DNA of 64,000 nt from JAFDWR01 sp038216655. Its GTDB lineage: Bacteria > Armatimonadota > Fimbriimonadia > Fimbriimonadales > Fimbriimonadaceae. Each line of letters starts with the position of its first letter. Within the stretch, counting starts at the first letter, position 1. This document shows, piece after piece, positions 34,693 to 44,087 of the stretch. The notes beneath the pieces were generated by a model. It was given only the letters and a program-made list of their open reading frames with translations, was not told the origin of the DNA and searched no databases. The stretch spans positions 1 to 64,000 of the forward strand of contig JBBQPZ010000012.1 in assembly GCA_038216655.1 (NCBI GenBank), read 5' to 3'. Made by a program: the position numbers and the translations under genes.

Positions 34693-35907
34693 ATGCCTGA
34701 ACCCTTGGCTGTCTGTTTCCTCAACGAATTCTTCTACCCGGACAACCTCACGGGGACGGGAAATGTGGTTTCCGACGCCGCCCGGCGACTGCACGATGTA
34801 CATGGGTTCGACGTCGAGGCGATCTGCGCACGCCTCAGCTACGTCGGTGGGAAGAAGCCTTCTCGCCGTGAAGATTGGAAAGGCGTCCGGATTCGCCGCG
34901 TATTCGAGCCGAACTGGAATCGTAAGGGCACCGCCCTGCGATCGGTCGGGAATCTCCTCTTCGTGTGGTGCGTCACGACCTCCCTCCTCTTCCGAGCCAA
35001 AAAGCCGGATGTGATCTTCGTGACCACCGCGCCCCCGTTCCTTCCGCTGGCGGCGCGAGTGATGCGCGCCCTCCGCGGAGTGCCCTACGTCTACTGCATC
35101 TACGACCTCGAGCCTGACCGTGTGCTCGGTCTCAAGGTGATGGGCGAATCGAGCCTGTTCGTGCGGCTGATGCGGCGGTTCCAGACGGTCAGCCTGCGCA
35201 AAGCCGGAAAGGTGATGGCGATTGGGCGCTGCATGGCCGACCGAATCCGCTCCGCGTACTCGATTTCGGAATTTTCGGTCGAAGTGATCCCGATCGGTGC
35301 CGACGTCGAGAACCTCGGCCAGCCATCCCCGGCGAACAAGAGCGAGCATTTCCGGGTGGTCTACACCGGCAACTTCGGGCGATATCATGACTTCGACAGC
35401 ATCCTCGACGCCGCGACGTCCTTGGCCTCGACGCATCCTGCAGTTCGGTTCGTCCTCGTGGGTAAAGGCGCGCAGCGTGCGCACGTCGACGAGCGGGTCG
35501 CAGGAGAAGGCCTAAGGACGGTCGAGGTGAAAGACTTCCTCGACGATGCCGCCTACGCCGAGATGCTCGCCTCCGCCGACGTCTGCCTCGTTACGATGGA
35601 GCAGGGGCTCGAAGGGACATGCGTGCCGAGCAAGTTCTACGCCTACATGGCGGCGGGAAAGCCGACGCTGGCGGTGGTGGATGCCCGATGCGAAGTCGCC
35701 TTGACCGTAGTCGAAGCGGGCTGCGGTGCCGCCGTGCCCCAGGCCGATCCAATAGCGCTCGCCCAGGCAATCGCCGATCTAGCCTCCGATCCGGAGCGGC
35801 TTGCCGAAATGTCGGCCAGAGCGGTCGAAGCAGCTAACGGAGAATACTCGCGTGCCAAGACCATCGAGCACCTAGCTCAGACGCTCAGGGCTGTAGCTGG
35901 AAAGTGA
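34693..35907 (+). CDS. Glycosyltransferase family 4 (WbuB-like)
   Basis: The protein has 404 residues. It resembles the WbuB/WcaI group that adds fucosamine or fucose-type sugars: NEFFYPDNLTGTGNVV near the start, VIFVTTAPPFLPLAARV, YCIYDLEPDRVLGL and VVYTGNFGRYHDFDSI, with the donor motif in TCVPSKFYAYMAAGKP. The ATG at 34693 is preferred over the TTG at 34678. It is divergent from wzc with a 200-base gap that must hold both promoters. The true sugar is unknown. Confidence 0.88.
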   Translation: MPEPLAVCFLNEFFYPDNLTGTGNVVSDAARRLHDVHGFDVEAICARLSYVGGKKPSRREDWKGVRIRRVFEPNWNRKGTALRSVGNLLFVWCVTTSLLFRAKKPDVIFVTTAPPFLPLAARVMRALRGVPYVYCIYDLEPDRVLGLKVMGESSLFVRLMRRFQTVSLRKAGKVMAIGRCMADRIRSAYSISEFSVEVIPIGADVENLGQPSPANKSEHFRVVYTGNFGRYHDFDSILDAATSLASTHPAVRFVLVGKGAQRAHVDERVAGEGLRTVEVKDFLDDAAYAEMLASADVCLVTMEQGLEGTCVPSKFYAYMAAGKPTLAVVDARCEVALTVVEAGCGAAVPQADPIALAQAIADLASDPERLAEMSARAVEAANGEYSRAKTIEHLAQTLRAVAGK

Positions 35908-36208
35908 CCGCGCATTTTGGCTGCCTTGACCGTCATCCAGCGAATCGTCGGGCTCAACGCTGAATTCGCTAAGAAGGACTAGCCCCCTTTGAGGGGTTGG
36001 GGTGACCGCGTGGGACGGATTTGAATTCTAGCTCCCCTATAAGCAGTCGTTGGAATCCGGACCTCCCAATTTGCCGTGAAACAGGCTGGAAGTTCGCCAA
36101 CCTAGTTGACGAAACCGCTTCTCACACGGAATTCTCCTACAAGACTCGTCGCTCGAAGGGGCGTCAAGAAAGATGAATTTAGAATCACACAGAAAGCGGC
36201 AGTGTGAG
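35908..36208. other. Intergenic region without a gene
   Basis: No coding region was found in this part of the 464-base gap between the glycosyltransferase and ugd. A short inverted pair AGCGAAT/ATTCGCT lies near 35939-35970, and a CCCC...GGGG hairpin near 35983-35998. Neither is followed by a T-run. Confidence 0.45.
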
Positions 36209-36359
36209 CTGTGAGTGTGTGAGTTAAGTTCGGCACTCACAGATTGAAGCGCTCCCATGGACGCGATCGGCGAAAGTGGCCCGTCAGTCATGGGGCTCAG
36301 GAAATCAGGAAATCAGGAAATTGAATCCAAATGGGTCGATTTGAAATCAGGAATCAGGA
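36209..36359. repeat. Hairpin and octamer direct repeats before ugd stop
   Basis: CTGTGAGTG (36209-36217) and its complement CACTCACAG (36234-36242) form a perfect 9-bp stem. Further on, CAGGAAAT is repeated three times in tandem (36298-36321). AATCAGG occurs twice again at 36345-36359 in the same orientation. No gene is present. Unlike the other elements, the octamers are not inverted. Confidence 0.55.
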
Positions 36360-36371
36360 AAACGCACCCAT

Positions 36372-37661
36372 TCACGATCCAACTGTCGCGTACTCGAACC
36401 CCGCACGCTGCGCTTCGGTTCGGCTGTACACGCGGCGGCCGTCGAACATGATCCGGGTCTTCATGCACGACCCGAGTCGCTCGAGATCGAGTTGGCGGAA
36501 CTCGTTCCACTCCGTCGCCACAATCACCGCGTCGGCGTCGTCGGCTACGTTGTATACCGACGGCACGTAAGTGAGGTCCGGGTAGACCTCCTTCACCCGC
36601 TCGACCGCGACCGGGTCGTAGGCCTGAACCTTTCCGCCTTCCTTGAGGATCTCGGCGATCATGATCAGAGACTTGGCATCGCGAATGTCGTCCGTATTCG
36701 GCTTGAAGGCAAGGCCCATAATGCCGATCGTCTTGTTCTTGAACCCGCCAAGCTTCTGGCGCAGGCGATCCAGGAAGTGCAAGGTCTGGTCGTCGTTGAT
36801 CTTGACGACCTCCTTCATCAGGTCGAAATCGTAGTTCAACTTCTCGGCGGTGTCGATCATCCCGTGGACGTCTTTCGGGAAGCAACTTCCGCCCCAGCCG
36901 AGGCCAGCGTTGAGGAACTGCTTGCCTACCCGGGTGTCCGAGCCGATCCCCTTGGCGACATCCTCGATGTTCGCCCCCGCGTTCTCGCAAATGCGGCTCA
37001 TCGCGTTGATGAAGCTGATCTTCATCGCGAGGAAAGAATTCGCACCGTACTTGATCAGCTCTGCGGAATTGATGTCGGTGATGATCATCGGAGCTTCAAG
37101 GGTCGCGTACAGCTCGACGAGCTTGACCGCCGCGTCGCGCTTCTTCGCGCCGATCACAATTCGATCGGGATGCAGCGTGTCGTGAATGGCCGAGCCCTCC
37201 CGGAGGAATTCCGGATTGCTGACCACATCGAACAAGCTTGGATCAACTCCCTGTCCGAGGATGATCTTCTCGACCATGTCGCCTGAGCCGACCGGAACCG
37301 TCGACTTGTTGACCACGACGGTGTACTTCTGGATGCTCTTTCCGATCTCGTTGGCGACGGCACGGACGGCAGTGAGGTCCGGGCTGCCGTCCTCAGAAGG
37401 AGGCGTGCCAACCGCGATGAACACCACGTCGGCGTGATGAGTTGCTTCGGCGATAGAGTCGCTGATGCGCAGGAATCCGTCGCGAAGGCCGTGGCGCAAC
37501 ATCTCCTCGATCCCCGGTTCGTAGATCGGCGGAATGCCATTGCGAAGCATCTCGACCTTCTTGGGATCGTTATCGACGCAGATCACATCATTGCCGAGGT
37601 CGGCCAAAACAACGCCCGTCACAAGCCCGACGTAACCGGTTCCAATCACTCCAACTTTCAT
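36372..37661 (-). CDS. ugd: UDP-glucose 6-dehydrogenase (nucleotide-sugar dehydrogenase)
   Basis: The protein has 429 residues, the usual Ugd length. It oxidises UDP-glucose twice with NAD to UDP-glucuronate. The NAD-binding motif GTGYVGLVTGVVLADLG is at residues 7-23, and NKSTVPVGSGD and NPEFLREGSAIHD follow. The catalytic Cys is in GLGWGGSCFPKDV, followed by GLAFKPNTDDIRDAKS. UDP-N-acetylmannosamine dehydrogenase relatives exist but differ at these motifs. The ATG at 37661 is used. It supplies glucuronic acid for the polysaccharide. Confidence 0.94.
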   Translation of the reverse strand: MKVGVIGTGYVGLVTGVVLADLGNDVICVDNDPKKVEMLRNGIPPIYEPGIEEMLRHGLRDGFLRISDSIAEATHHADVVFIAVGTPPSEDGSPDLTAVRAVANEIGKSIQKYTVVVNKSTVPVGSGDMVEKIILGQGVDPSLFDVVSNPEFLREGSAIHDTLHPDRIVIGAKKRDAAVKLVELYATLEAPMIITDINSAELIKYGANSFLAMKISFINAMSRICENAGANIEDVAKGIGSDTRVGKQFLNAGLGWGGSCFPKDVHGMIDTAEKLNYDFDLMKEVVKINDDQTLHFLDRLRQKLGGFKNKTIGIMGLAFKPNTDDIRDAKSLIMIAEILKEGGKVQAYDPVAVERVKEVYPDLTYVPSVYNVADDADAVIVATEWNEFRQLDLERLGSCMKTRIMFDGRRVYSRTEAQRAGFEYATVGS

Positions 37662-37737
37662 AATTTAACGCTCAAAGTGTCGGTTGAAGGATACCGAAAC
37701 CCAACCCAGACTCCCGAGAACCTGCCCCTTAAGAAGG

Positions 37738-38823
37738 TTATCGATGACGGTCATCAAGGCTCGCGACGATCTCACGCACACGCTGGGCGTCCTTCTTGCT
37801 ACAGACCATCACAGCGTCTTTGGTGGCAATCACGATGAGATCCTCGGCCCCGACGACCGACACGACAAGGTCCGGATTCTCGTTGTAGATGACCGAATTG
37901 TTCACGTCCACCAGCACTGTTTCGCCCTCGGTGACGTTGCCCTGTGCGTCGGTAGGCATCGACCGCGCGACCGCGTCCCAAGCGCCTACATCGTCCCAAG
38001 GGAACTGGGCAGGAACGACCGCAACGTGCGGGGCACGCTCCATCAGCGCATAGTCGATCGAGCGGTTGGGCAGCCGCTGATAAGCCCTGATCGCGCCGGG
38101 CTCATCTCCGGCTCGGATGAGCTCGGTGATCTCCTGCGCGACGTCCGCAAGTTCCTGATCGGCGGCACGAAGCTGCTCAAAAAACGCAGATAGCGTCCAG
38201 AAGAACATGCCGCTGTTCCACAGGAACGTCCCTCGATCAAGAAACTCCTGAGCCGCCTCGGCGGTCGGCTTCTCGCGGAAGCTCTTCACTCGCGAGCCTG
38301 TGCCGACCGGGTCCTCGCGGTCCAGTTCAACGTATCCATATCCCGTCTCGGCGCGGTCAGGAGGGATACCGATGGTCACCAAGGCGCCCGTCGATTCCGC
38401 GATGTCAAGCGCTTGCGCGACGGTATGGCGCAAACCCTCGGGGTCGTCGATTTTGTGATCGGCAGTCAGAACGGCCATCGAAACCGCTTCGCCGACCTCG
38501 TGACGGGCGGCGAGTTGGGCGGCGGCCCAAACAAGACACCCGAGGGTGTTGCGACGATCCGGCTCGGCCAGGACGTTCTGCGCTTCAACCAGTCCTTCGG
38601 CTCCGACAATGTCGGCAAGCAGCGTTGACGTCGCGATCAAGACGTGATCGGCACCCACAAGCGGCGCGATGCGGTTCACCGCTTCTTCGAGCAGGGTCTC
38701 GGTCTTGCTCGTCAGCCGAAGCATCTGCTTCGGCCGGAGCTGGCGCGACATCGGCCAGAAACGCTCCCCCGATCCCCCGGCCATGATGACCGCGTATCGA
38801 GTGGAAGGTTGGGGTGAGCTCAT
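37738..38823 (-). CDS. manC: Mannose-1-phosphate guanylyltransferase
   Basis: The protein has 361 residues, the short single-domain form without the C-terminal phosphomannose isomerase cupin. It makes GDP-mannose from GTP and mannose-1-phosphate, the precursor for the gmd/fcl genes. Motifs: IMAGGSGERFWPMSR (GTP binding), RPKQML, GYGYVELD, KSFREKPTAE, FLWNSGMFFW and NRSIDYALMERA. The ATG at 38823 overlaps the stop of the upstream lipoprotein gene by ATGA. Confidence 0.94.
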   Translation of the reverse strand: MSSPQPSTRYAVIMAGGSGERFWPMSRQLRPKQMLRLTSKTETLLEEAVNRIAPLVGADHVLIATSTLLADIVGAEGLVEAQNVLAEPDRRNTLGCLVWAAAQLAARHEVGEAVSMAVLTADHKIDDPEGLRHTVAQALDIAESTGALVTIGIPPDRAETGYGYVELDREDPVGTGSRVKSFREKPTAEAAQEFLDRGTFLWNSGMFFWTLSAFFEQLRAADQELADVAQEITELIRAGDEPGAIRAYQRLPNRSIDYALMERAPHVAVVPAQFPWDDVGAWDAVARSMPTDAQGNVTEGETVLVDVNNSVIYNENPDLVVSVVGAEDLIVIATKDAVMVCSKKDAQRVREIVASLDDRHR

Positions 38824-39218
38824 TTTTTACGGTGTAAGGCGATCCCGCCGGTGTCCGGGCTTCCCCCGATCGAGAAGTGGTCATTGTCCTGCCACTCCAA
38901 GGTCGCGGTACTGGGCTTCACCTGCTGTCGGGTGATCAACGCCTTGGTGCCGACAGGATCGGGTCCTCCGGTGACGTCGATCGTCTTGGCTGTCGTGGTC
39001 AGTTGGTTTCCGCTGTATGTGTAAGTTCCGTTCACTGTCACCTGCGATCTTTGGGATTCGTAATGGACGGTAAGTGTTCCATCTTCGCGCAAAGTCTGAT
39101 CGAATTTGCCGCTTTCGTTCACCCAGGTTCCGATCAGATGGTTTCCGCTCGAGCATCCGATCACGAGAGCGGTACACACGACAACAAGAAGCGAAAGAAA
39201 TCGGGTCACGGCAGCCAT
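38820..39218 (-). CDS. Small lipoprotein of unknown function
   Basis: The product has 132 residues from the ATG at 39218. It has a lipoprotein signal peptide ending LVIGC at about residue 22. The mature part has a beta-strand pattern with the motif LIGTWVNESGKFDQTLREDGTL, similar to small lipocalin-like or stress-response beta-barrel domains that begin with GTW. It overlaps manC by ATGA, so the genes are cotranscribed, but a link to GDP-mannose synthesis is not clear. Confidence 0.7.
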   Translation of the reverse strand: MAAVTRFLSLLVVVCTALVIGCSSGNHLIGTWVNESGKFDQTLREDGTLTVHYESQRSQVTVNGTYTYSGNQLTTTAKTIDVTGGPDPVGTKALITRQQVKPSTATLEWQDNDHFSIGGSPDTGGIALHRKK

Positions 39219-39266
39219 TCTAACACCCACGCTAGCAGACTTGTTCCGGGCGGTAACCTAGCAAGC

Positions 39267-39989
39267 GTGCAACCCGGTCCGTCTACCTGGCGATCGATCG
39301 GCGTTTCCGAACTCACCGACCGACTCGAAGCGGCGTACGGAAGGCCGCGAATCTTGCCGGTCTTCGACCCCATGGAGGAATTGGTGTCGTGCATCCTCAG
39401 CCAGCACACCAGCGATCGGACCTCCTATCCCGCATTCACCGCGTTGCGGCGGAAGTATCCCAACTGGGCACTCGTGCTTGCGGCAGGACCCGAACAGATC
39501 GCCGAGGACATCCGGGGCGCGGGCCTGGCAAACCAGAAGTCCAAGAGTATTTGCGGTTGCTTGCGCGAGATCGAGGCACGTACGGGCGGGTTCTCCGTTA
39601 GCCTCCTTGAACCGATGAGCCTTGGCGAAGCGATGGCCTGGCTCACATCGCTCCCGGGAGTGGGGCCGAAAACGGCCTCGCTCGTTCTCTGCTTCTCCTT
39701 TGACAAAGGCGCGATTCCGGTTGACACCCACGTGTTCCGCGTGTCGAAGCGGCTCGGGCTGATCCCGGACAGCATGACGGAGCCTGCGGCGCATGAGGAG
39801 ATGCTGAGAATCGTTCCCGAAGGGTTGGCGGGTCGGTTCCACTTGGGTTTGCTCGCCCACGGCCGCGCGGTCTGCAAGGCACCCCGTCCCGACTGCGATC
39901 GATGCACCCTTACCGAGGTCTGCCGGTGGTTCAACGGGGCATCCGACATCGCCAAACCGAAGGCAAAGCCCAAGAGGCGAACGGCATGA
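39267..39989 (+). CDS. nth: Endonuclease III-like DNA glycosylase/AP lyase
   Basis: The protein has 240 residues from the GTG at 39267. It should remove oxidised pyrimidines from DNA. The helix-hairpin-helix motif LPGVGPKTASLVL carries the catalytic Lys, and the catalytic Asp is in PVDTHVFRV. The [4Fe-4S] cluster motif is complete at the C-terminus: C-x6-C-x2-C-x5-C in CKAPRPDCDRCTLTEVC. The frame is open upstream through the divergent lipoprotein gene, but that part lacks similarity. Its stop overlaps the glnE start by ATGA. Confidence 0.9.
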   Translation: MQPGPSTWRSIGVSELTDRLEAAYGRPRILPVFDPMEELVSCILSQHTSDRTSYPAFTALRRKYPNWALVLAAGPEQIAEDIRGAGLANQKSKSICGCLREIEARTGGFSVSLLEPMSLGEAMAWLTSLPGVGPKTASLVLCFSFDKGAIPVDTHVFRVSKRLGLIPDSMTEPAAHEEMLRIVPEGLAGRFHLGLLAHGRAVCKAPRPDCDRCTLTEVCRWFNGASDIAKPKAKPKRRTA

Positions 39990-42646
39990 GCGAGGTGGTT
40001 GGATTTCGATATCCCGAGGCGGCGGATCGGGCGATGGCCCGAGTGGGCGACATCGTCGGCCAAGATGTAGCCCTCGTTCTAGGCCCCTTATTCTTGGAGG
40101 CACCCAATCCGGATCAGAGCATTTCCAACTTCGAGCGCTGGCTGATGTCGACCACCAGCCCCGCCCTTCAATTGGACGGACTGCTGAACAGCCCGGCGAT
40201 CGCAAGGTTGCTTACCCTTCTCCTAGGTGCGAGTCAGCCCCTCGCCGATGCTCTCGTCCAGAATCCGGAGCTGGCGTCGATCCTCTCCGATCCGCACGAG
40301 CGGATGCGCCAGCCTGCGGTGGCTGAAGTGATCGAGGAGGGTCGTCAGTTGCTCGCATCGGCGACATCGTATTCGCACGCGCTCGACCGACTTCGCTACC
40401 TGCGTCAGCGGTGGACGCTCGGGATCGCGGTGAACGATCTCTCCGCAGGCTGGCCCGAGCCGGAGGTCTGGCGCGCGATCTCCGACCTGGCCGAGGCACT
40501 GGTCCAGTTGGCGGTCGAGGCGGCGTGGGGCGACTTCGCGTCCCGGCGTGAACTGGAGTGCGATTGTCCTCTCTTGATTGTCGCTTTTGGTAAGTTAGGC
40601 GGACAAGAGTTAAACTATTCATCCGATATTGACCTCGCGTATGTGCTACCGGACGGCACCGAGGAGCGGATGGAATCGGAAGTCGCGCGATTTTGTGAAG
40701 GGCTCGGGCGGGCGCTTTCGGACCGAATGGGTCGCGGGTTCTTATACCGCGTTGACCTGCGCCTACGGCCTTATGGTGCGGCAGGACCGATCGTCCGCTC
40801 GATGAAGAGCAGCGAATCTTATTACCGACTCTACGCTCAGCCCTGGGAGATCCAGGCCCTCCTCAAGTCGCGACCGATCGTCGGCCCGAGCGAACTCAGA
40901 GAGGGGTGGGAAGCGCTTCGCCAGGACCTATGCTTCCGGCCCGTGGTGAGCGCCCTCGCACTCGAAGAGATGATCGCGATGCGGGCGCGCATCGAAGAGG
41001 GAGCCGACGCGGCGGATATCAAGCGCGGTCCGGGCGGGATTCGCGACGTGGAGTTTCCGTGTCAGATCCTGCAGATCCTGCACGGCTATTCGAAACCATC
41101 GTGCAGGGTGCGCTCCACCCTCGAAGCGCTTGTTGCGCTGGAGGATGAAGGGGTCTTGGACCATGCGGCCGCCCAGAGCCTGGAAAGTGGATACACGTTT
41201 CTGAGGCAGTTGGAACATCGACTCCAACTGACGGGGGACCTGCAGACCCACACGCTCCCCGAAGAGGAAGCCCCGCGACGAGTGCTGGCGCGGCTCATGG
41301 GAGAGCCGGATTGGCCAGCCCTCCAGCATCATTTGAGCGCGCATCAGCGTACAATTGGGTCCTTGTATCAGACCCTTATCCATCCGAGCAACGACGCGAC
41401 GCCTCGCTCCGACCGCGAAGCGGTGCTCGGCGGGCTTGGCCCTCTGGGGCCTTCGATTGCGCAATGGTTCGATCCAATCGAGGGAAGCGGAGCCTACTAC
41501 GCCAGCCTTCGGGAGAACGAGGATTCGTTGTCTCGGGTTCGCCAAATCGTCGAAGAGGCACCTGCTCTGATCTCGGCGTTCAAGGGGAGTGTGTCGCTCA
41601 CGGAAGGTCTGCTGAGCGGTGAGATCGAGGAGGGAACGGTTTCTCAGCGTTTTGCGAATCTCGCGCTGAATGCCGATCCTCGGCTGGTTGCGGATACTTT
41701 CCGGAACGCTTGGACCACGGTTGCGGCGCAATGGGTGATGGACCCTGCAACGGGCTTGCCCGGCCCCCGTCTCGCCACCCTCGCCGACGACTTGCTGCAA
41801 TATGTGGCGCGACGCGTCGGGGCCGAGTTTGAGCTGATTGCGCTCGGAAGCTACGGCGCGCGTGATCTCTCCTTCGCCTCGGACAGCGATCTTCTCATGC
41901 TCGTCGCCGACCCGGCATCTCAGATGAGAGCGGAAGGTCAAGCTCAGGCGTTCCTCGCTTTCCTGAGCGGACTGCGGCGCTATGGTGTGCAGTTTGGCGT
42001 GGATCTTCGCTTGCGACCCGATGGTGGCAAGGGGCTTCTGGTTCGAACCTACGAAGGATTCGCCGCTTATGAACTTGAGGCTATGGAGATGTGGGAACGA
42101 TTCGCGCTCAGCGCGGCCCGCCTGGTGATCGGGAGCCACGAGTCGCTCACCCGGGTCCTGAAAGCCGCCTACGCTCAGCCGCTCACCCCCGAACGGTTGA
42201 AGACCTTGCTCGCGATGAAGCGGCGAATCGAGTCCGAGCGCGTCTCGCCTCAACACCTGCGCCGCGATGTGAAGCTTGGCACGGGAAGCCTGAGCGACCT
42301 CGAATGGCTGGTTCATCTCCTGGAGATGCGCTATCCGACCGCCACCAAGCCGGCACCGGAGTCCTCTTTCCCTGACCGGATTAAGGCCTTGGGTCGCGCG
42401 CGGCTCATTACCGCCGTGGAGGTCGACGAACTACTCGACGCCCGGGAGCATCTGCTGGCGGTTCGTTTCCGCCTCGCCCTGCTCGGGATACCGAACGACA
42501 CAATCCCCGAGAATCCCGACAAGCTGGACCGCCTTGCCTACAGCTCCGGCGAGGCCGATGGCAACGCGTTCCTGCGCAAGCACGAGCACGTCACGGACCG
42601 GGTGCGCGCGACCTACACCGAATCCCTGGAGAGGCTCCGCGCATGA
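39986..42646 (+). CDS. glnE: Glutamine synthetase adenylyltransferase/deadenylylase
   Basis: The enzyme has 886 residues, slightly shorter than the E. coli protein. It adds and removes AMP on glutamine synthetase according to nitrogen status. Two nucleotidyltransferase domains are visible: GKLGGQELNYSSDIDLAYV in the N-terminal (deadenylylase) half and GSYGARDLSFASDSDLLML in the C-terminal (adenylylase) half. RRFEHR-like and RDVEF motifs also occur (GPGGIRDVEF). The ATG at 39986 overlaps the nth stop. No PII or glutamine synthetase gene is nearby. It is followed by plsY with ATGA overlap. Confidence 0.93.
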   Translation: MSEVVGFRYPEAADRAMARVGDIVGQDVALVLGPLFLEAPNPDQSISNFERWLMSTTSPALQLDGLLNSPAIARLLTLLLGASQPLADALVQNPELASILSDPHERMRQPAVAEVIEEGRQLLASATSYSHALDRLRYLRQRWTLGIAVNDLSAGWPEPEVWRAISDLAEALVQLAVEAAWGDFASRRELECDCPLLIVAFGKLGGQELNYSSDIDLAYVLPDGTEERMESEVARFCEGLGRALSDRMGRGFLYRVDLRLRPYGAAGPIVRSMKSSESYYRLYAQPWEIQALLKSRPIVGPSELREGWEALRQDLCFRPVVSALALEEMIAMRARIEEGADAADIKRGPGGIRDVEFPCQILQILHGYSKPSCRVRSTLEALVALEDEGVLDHAAAQSLESGYTFLRQLEHRLQLTGDLQTHTLPEEEAPRRVLARLMGEPDWPALQHHLSAHQRTIGSLYQTLIHPSNDATPRSDREAVLGGLGPLGPSIAQWFDPIEGSGAYYASLRENEDSLSRVRQIVEEAPALISAFKGSVSLTEGLLSGEIEEGTVSQRFANLALNADPRLVADTFRNAWTTVAAQWVMDPATGLPGPRLATLADDLLQYVARRVGAEFELIALGSYGARDLSFASDSDLLMLVADPASQMRAEGQAQAFLAFLSGLRRYGVQFGVDLRLRPDGGKGLLVRTYEGFAAYELEAMEMWERFALSAARLVIGSHESLTRVLKAAYAQPLTPERLKTLLAMKRRIESERVSPQHLRRDVKLGTGSLSDLEWLVHLLEMRYPTATKPAPESSFPDRIKALGRARLITAVEVDELLDAREHLLAVRFRLALLGIPNDTIPENPDKLDRLAYSSGEADGNAFLRKHEHVTDRVRATYTESLERLRA

Positions 42647-43266
42647 CCCAGACATTGCCCCTCATGGGTTTGGTGGTTGGGTCCTACTTACTGGGTGCGG
42701 TCCCCTTCGGGGTGATCATGGCCAAGAGCCAGGGCGTCGATATTTTCGCCTCGGGGAGCGGCAACCCCGGGGCGACGAACGTCAAGCGAGCCTTGGGCAC
42801 GAAGTGGGGTCTGATTGTCTTCTTCCTCGATGTCCTCAAAGGCCTGATTCCCGCCCTTGCGTGCCGCTTCGTGACGACGGAGCAACCGATCTGGCTGCTC
42901 GTCGGGCTCGTTGCGGTGTTGGGGCATTCCTTCTCGCCGTTCGTCGGGTTCAAGGGCGGCAAGGGCGTTTCCTCCGCGCTTGGCGCGGCGCTCGGGGCAA
43001 CGCCCTTGGTCGCCCTCTCCGCGTTCGCTCTGTTCATCGTGGTCGTAGCGGTCTCCCGCTACATCAGCTTGGGCAGCATCTGCGCGGCGATCTCGATTTC
43101 GATCTTTGCCGCAATCATCCCGGGCCAGTCTAGGTGGTTGATCCCGATCTACGTTTGCCTCGGCATCTTGGTCGTTTGGCGCCACCGGGCCAACATCAAG
43201 CGCCTTCGCGATGGGACCGAGTCGAAGTTCACGTTCAAGCGCAAGCCGCCTGACGATGAGGAGTGA
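42643..43266 (+). CDS. plsY: Acyl-phosphate:glycerol-3-phosphate acyltransferase
   Basis: The protein has 207 residues and about five membrane helices. It transfers an acyl group from acyl-phosphate to glycerol-3-phosphate, the first step of phospholipid synthesis. The family loops are present: SGNPGATNVKRALG and HSFSPFVGFKGGKGVSSALG, and GTESKFTFKRK at the tail. The ATG at 42643 overlaps the glnE stop. Confidence 0.95.
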   Translation: MTQTLPLMGLVVGSYLLGAVPFGVIMAKSQGVDIFASGSGNPGATNVKRALGTKWGLIVFFLDVLKGLIPALACRFVTTEQPIWLLVGLVAVLGHSFSPFVGFKGGKGVSSALGAALGATPLVALSAFALFIVVVAVSRYISLGSICAAISISIFAAIIPGQSRWLIPIYVCLGILVVWRHRANIKRLRDGTESKFTFKRKPPDDEE

Positions 43267-43274
43267 CCTGAGAG

Positions 43275-44087
43275 ATGGGACCGCTGGCCGTCAGAGTCTT
43301 TCACTCACCCCTGGCATTTGTGTCGGGGTGTCTAGTTTGGATTCCGGTGACGCTCTGGATCGTTTCACTCGTCCATTGGATGATTCAGGGGGACGTGGAC
43401 TTCGTATGGGGAATGGTCGGGATCTTCCTTTCGTTCGTGCTCGGCATCCTCACGATGACCCCGCCGCGCCCCGAGATGGCGCCGTACATGCTGCTCGGCG
43501 TCGTCTTGACCACGGTCCTGTTTCCGATCTTTCGGAGCAGTCTCAATCGTCGGGCTTTGGACTCGGTGGATATCGAAGCGATCGAGGACGCCTATGAGAT
43601 GTTGAGGTTGAAGCCGGACAATCATATCGTCCGGTTCAAGTTCGCCAAGCTTCTCTACAAGCGCGGCCTCCATGCCTCGGCACTTAAATTCGCCGAGCAG
43701 GCGATGGGCAGCATGCCCGCCTCGGCATTTTTCGAAGAGCACCGGATGGTCGAGGGCTGGAAGCGGTCCCTCAAATCTCGCGGACCAATGGAGACCACGA
43801 TCGTCTGCCTCGAATGCGGGACCGCGAACGAACTTGGAGTTTTTGTTTGTGCTCGGTGCCGTTCAGAGTTTCTCATCGATCACGTGAGGGGGCGTTGGGT
43901 GGGACGGAATATGGCGCGCAAGCTCCTAGCCGTCTGGGCGGCGGTCATGCTCGTATTGATCGGAATTCCGATGGCGGCGATGCTTTTGGATCGAATGACC
44001 TCGGCAGGCGTCATTATCTTCCTAATGGTCGCTGCGGTCGGGATTGTGGTGATGGGTTTCTTCCCGCCCCGGGGGCGATCGGCGTGA
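43275..44087 (+). CDS. Membrane protein with helical repeat and zinc ribbon
   Basis: The product has 270 residues. Two or three hydrophobic helices are at about 10-90. A TPR-like helical segment follows (about 96-160), then a zinc ribbon with CLECG and CARCRSE (about 178-197) and two more helices at the C-terminus. I do not recognise the family. It is eight bases downstream of plsY and overlaps lptF by GTGA, so it probably has a role linked to membrane or LPS assembly. Confidence 0.72.
   Translation: MGPLAVRVFHSPLAFVSGCLVWIPVTLWIVSLVHWMIQGDVDFVWGMVGIFLSFVLGILTMTPPRPEMAPYMLLGVVLTTVLFPIFRSSLNRRALDSVDIEAIEDAYEMLRLKPDNHIVRFKFAKLLYKRGLHASALKFAEQAMGSMPASAFFEEHRMVEGWKRSLKSRGPMETTIVCLECGTANELGVFVCARCRSEFLIDHVRGRWVGRNMARKLLAVWAAVMLVLIGIPMAAMLLDRMTSAGVIIFLMVAAVGIVVMGFFPPRGRSA

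Noticed and set aside
40928..42316. Antisense open frame in glnE
   Set aside because: No family resemblance, covered by both GlnE catalytic motifs on the other strand.
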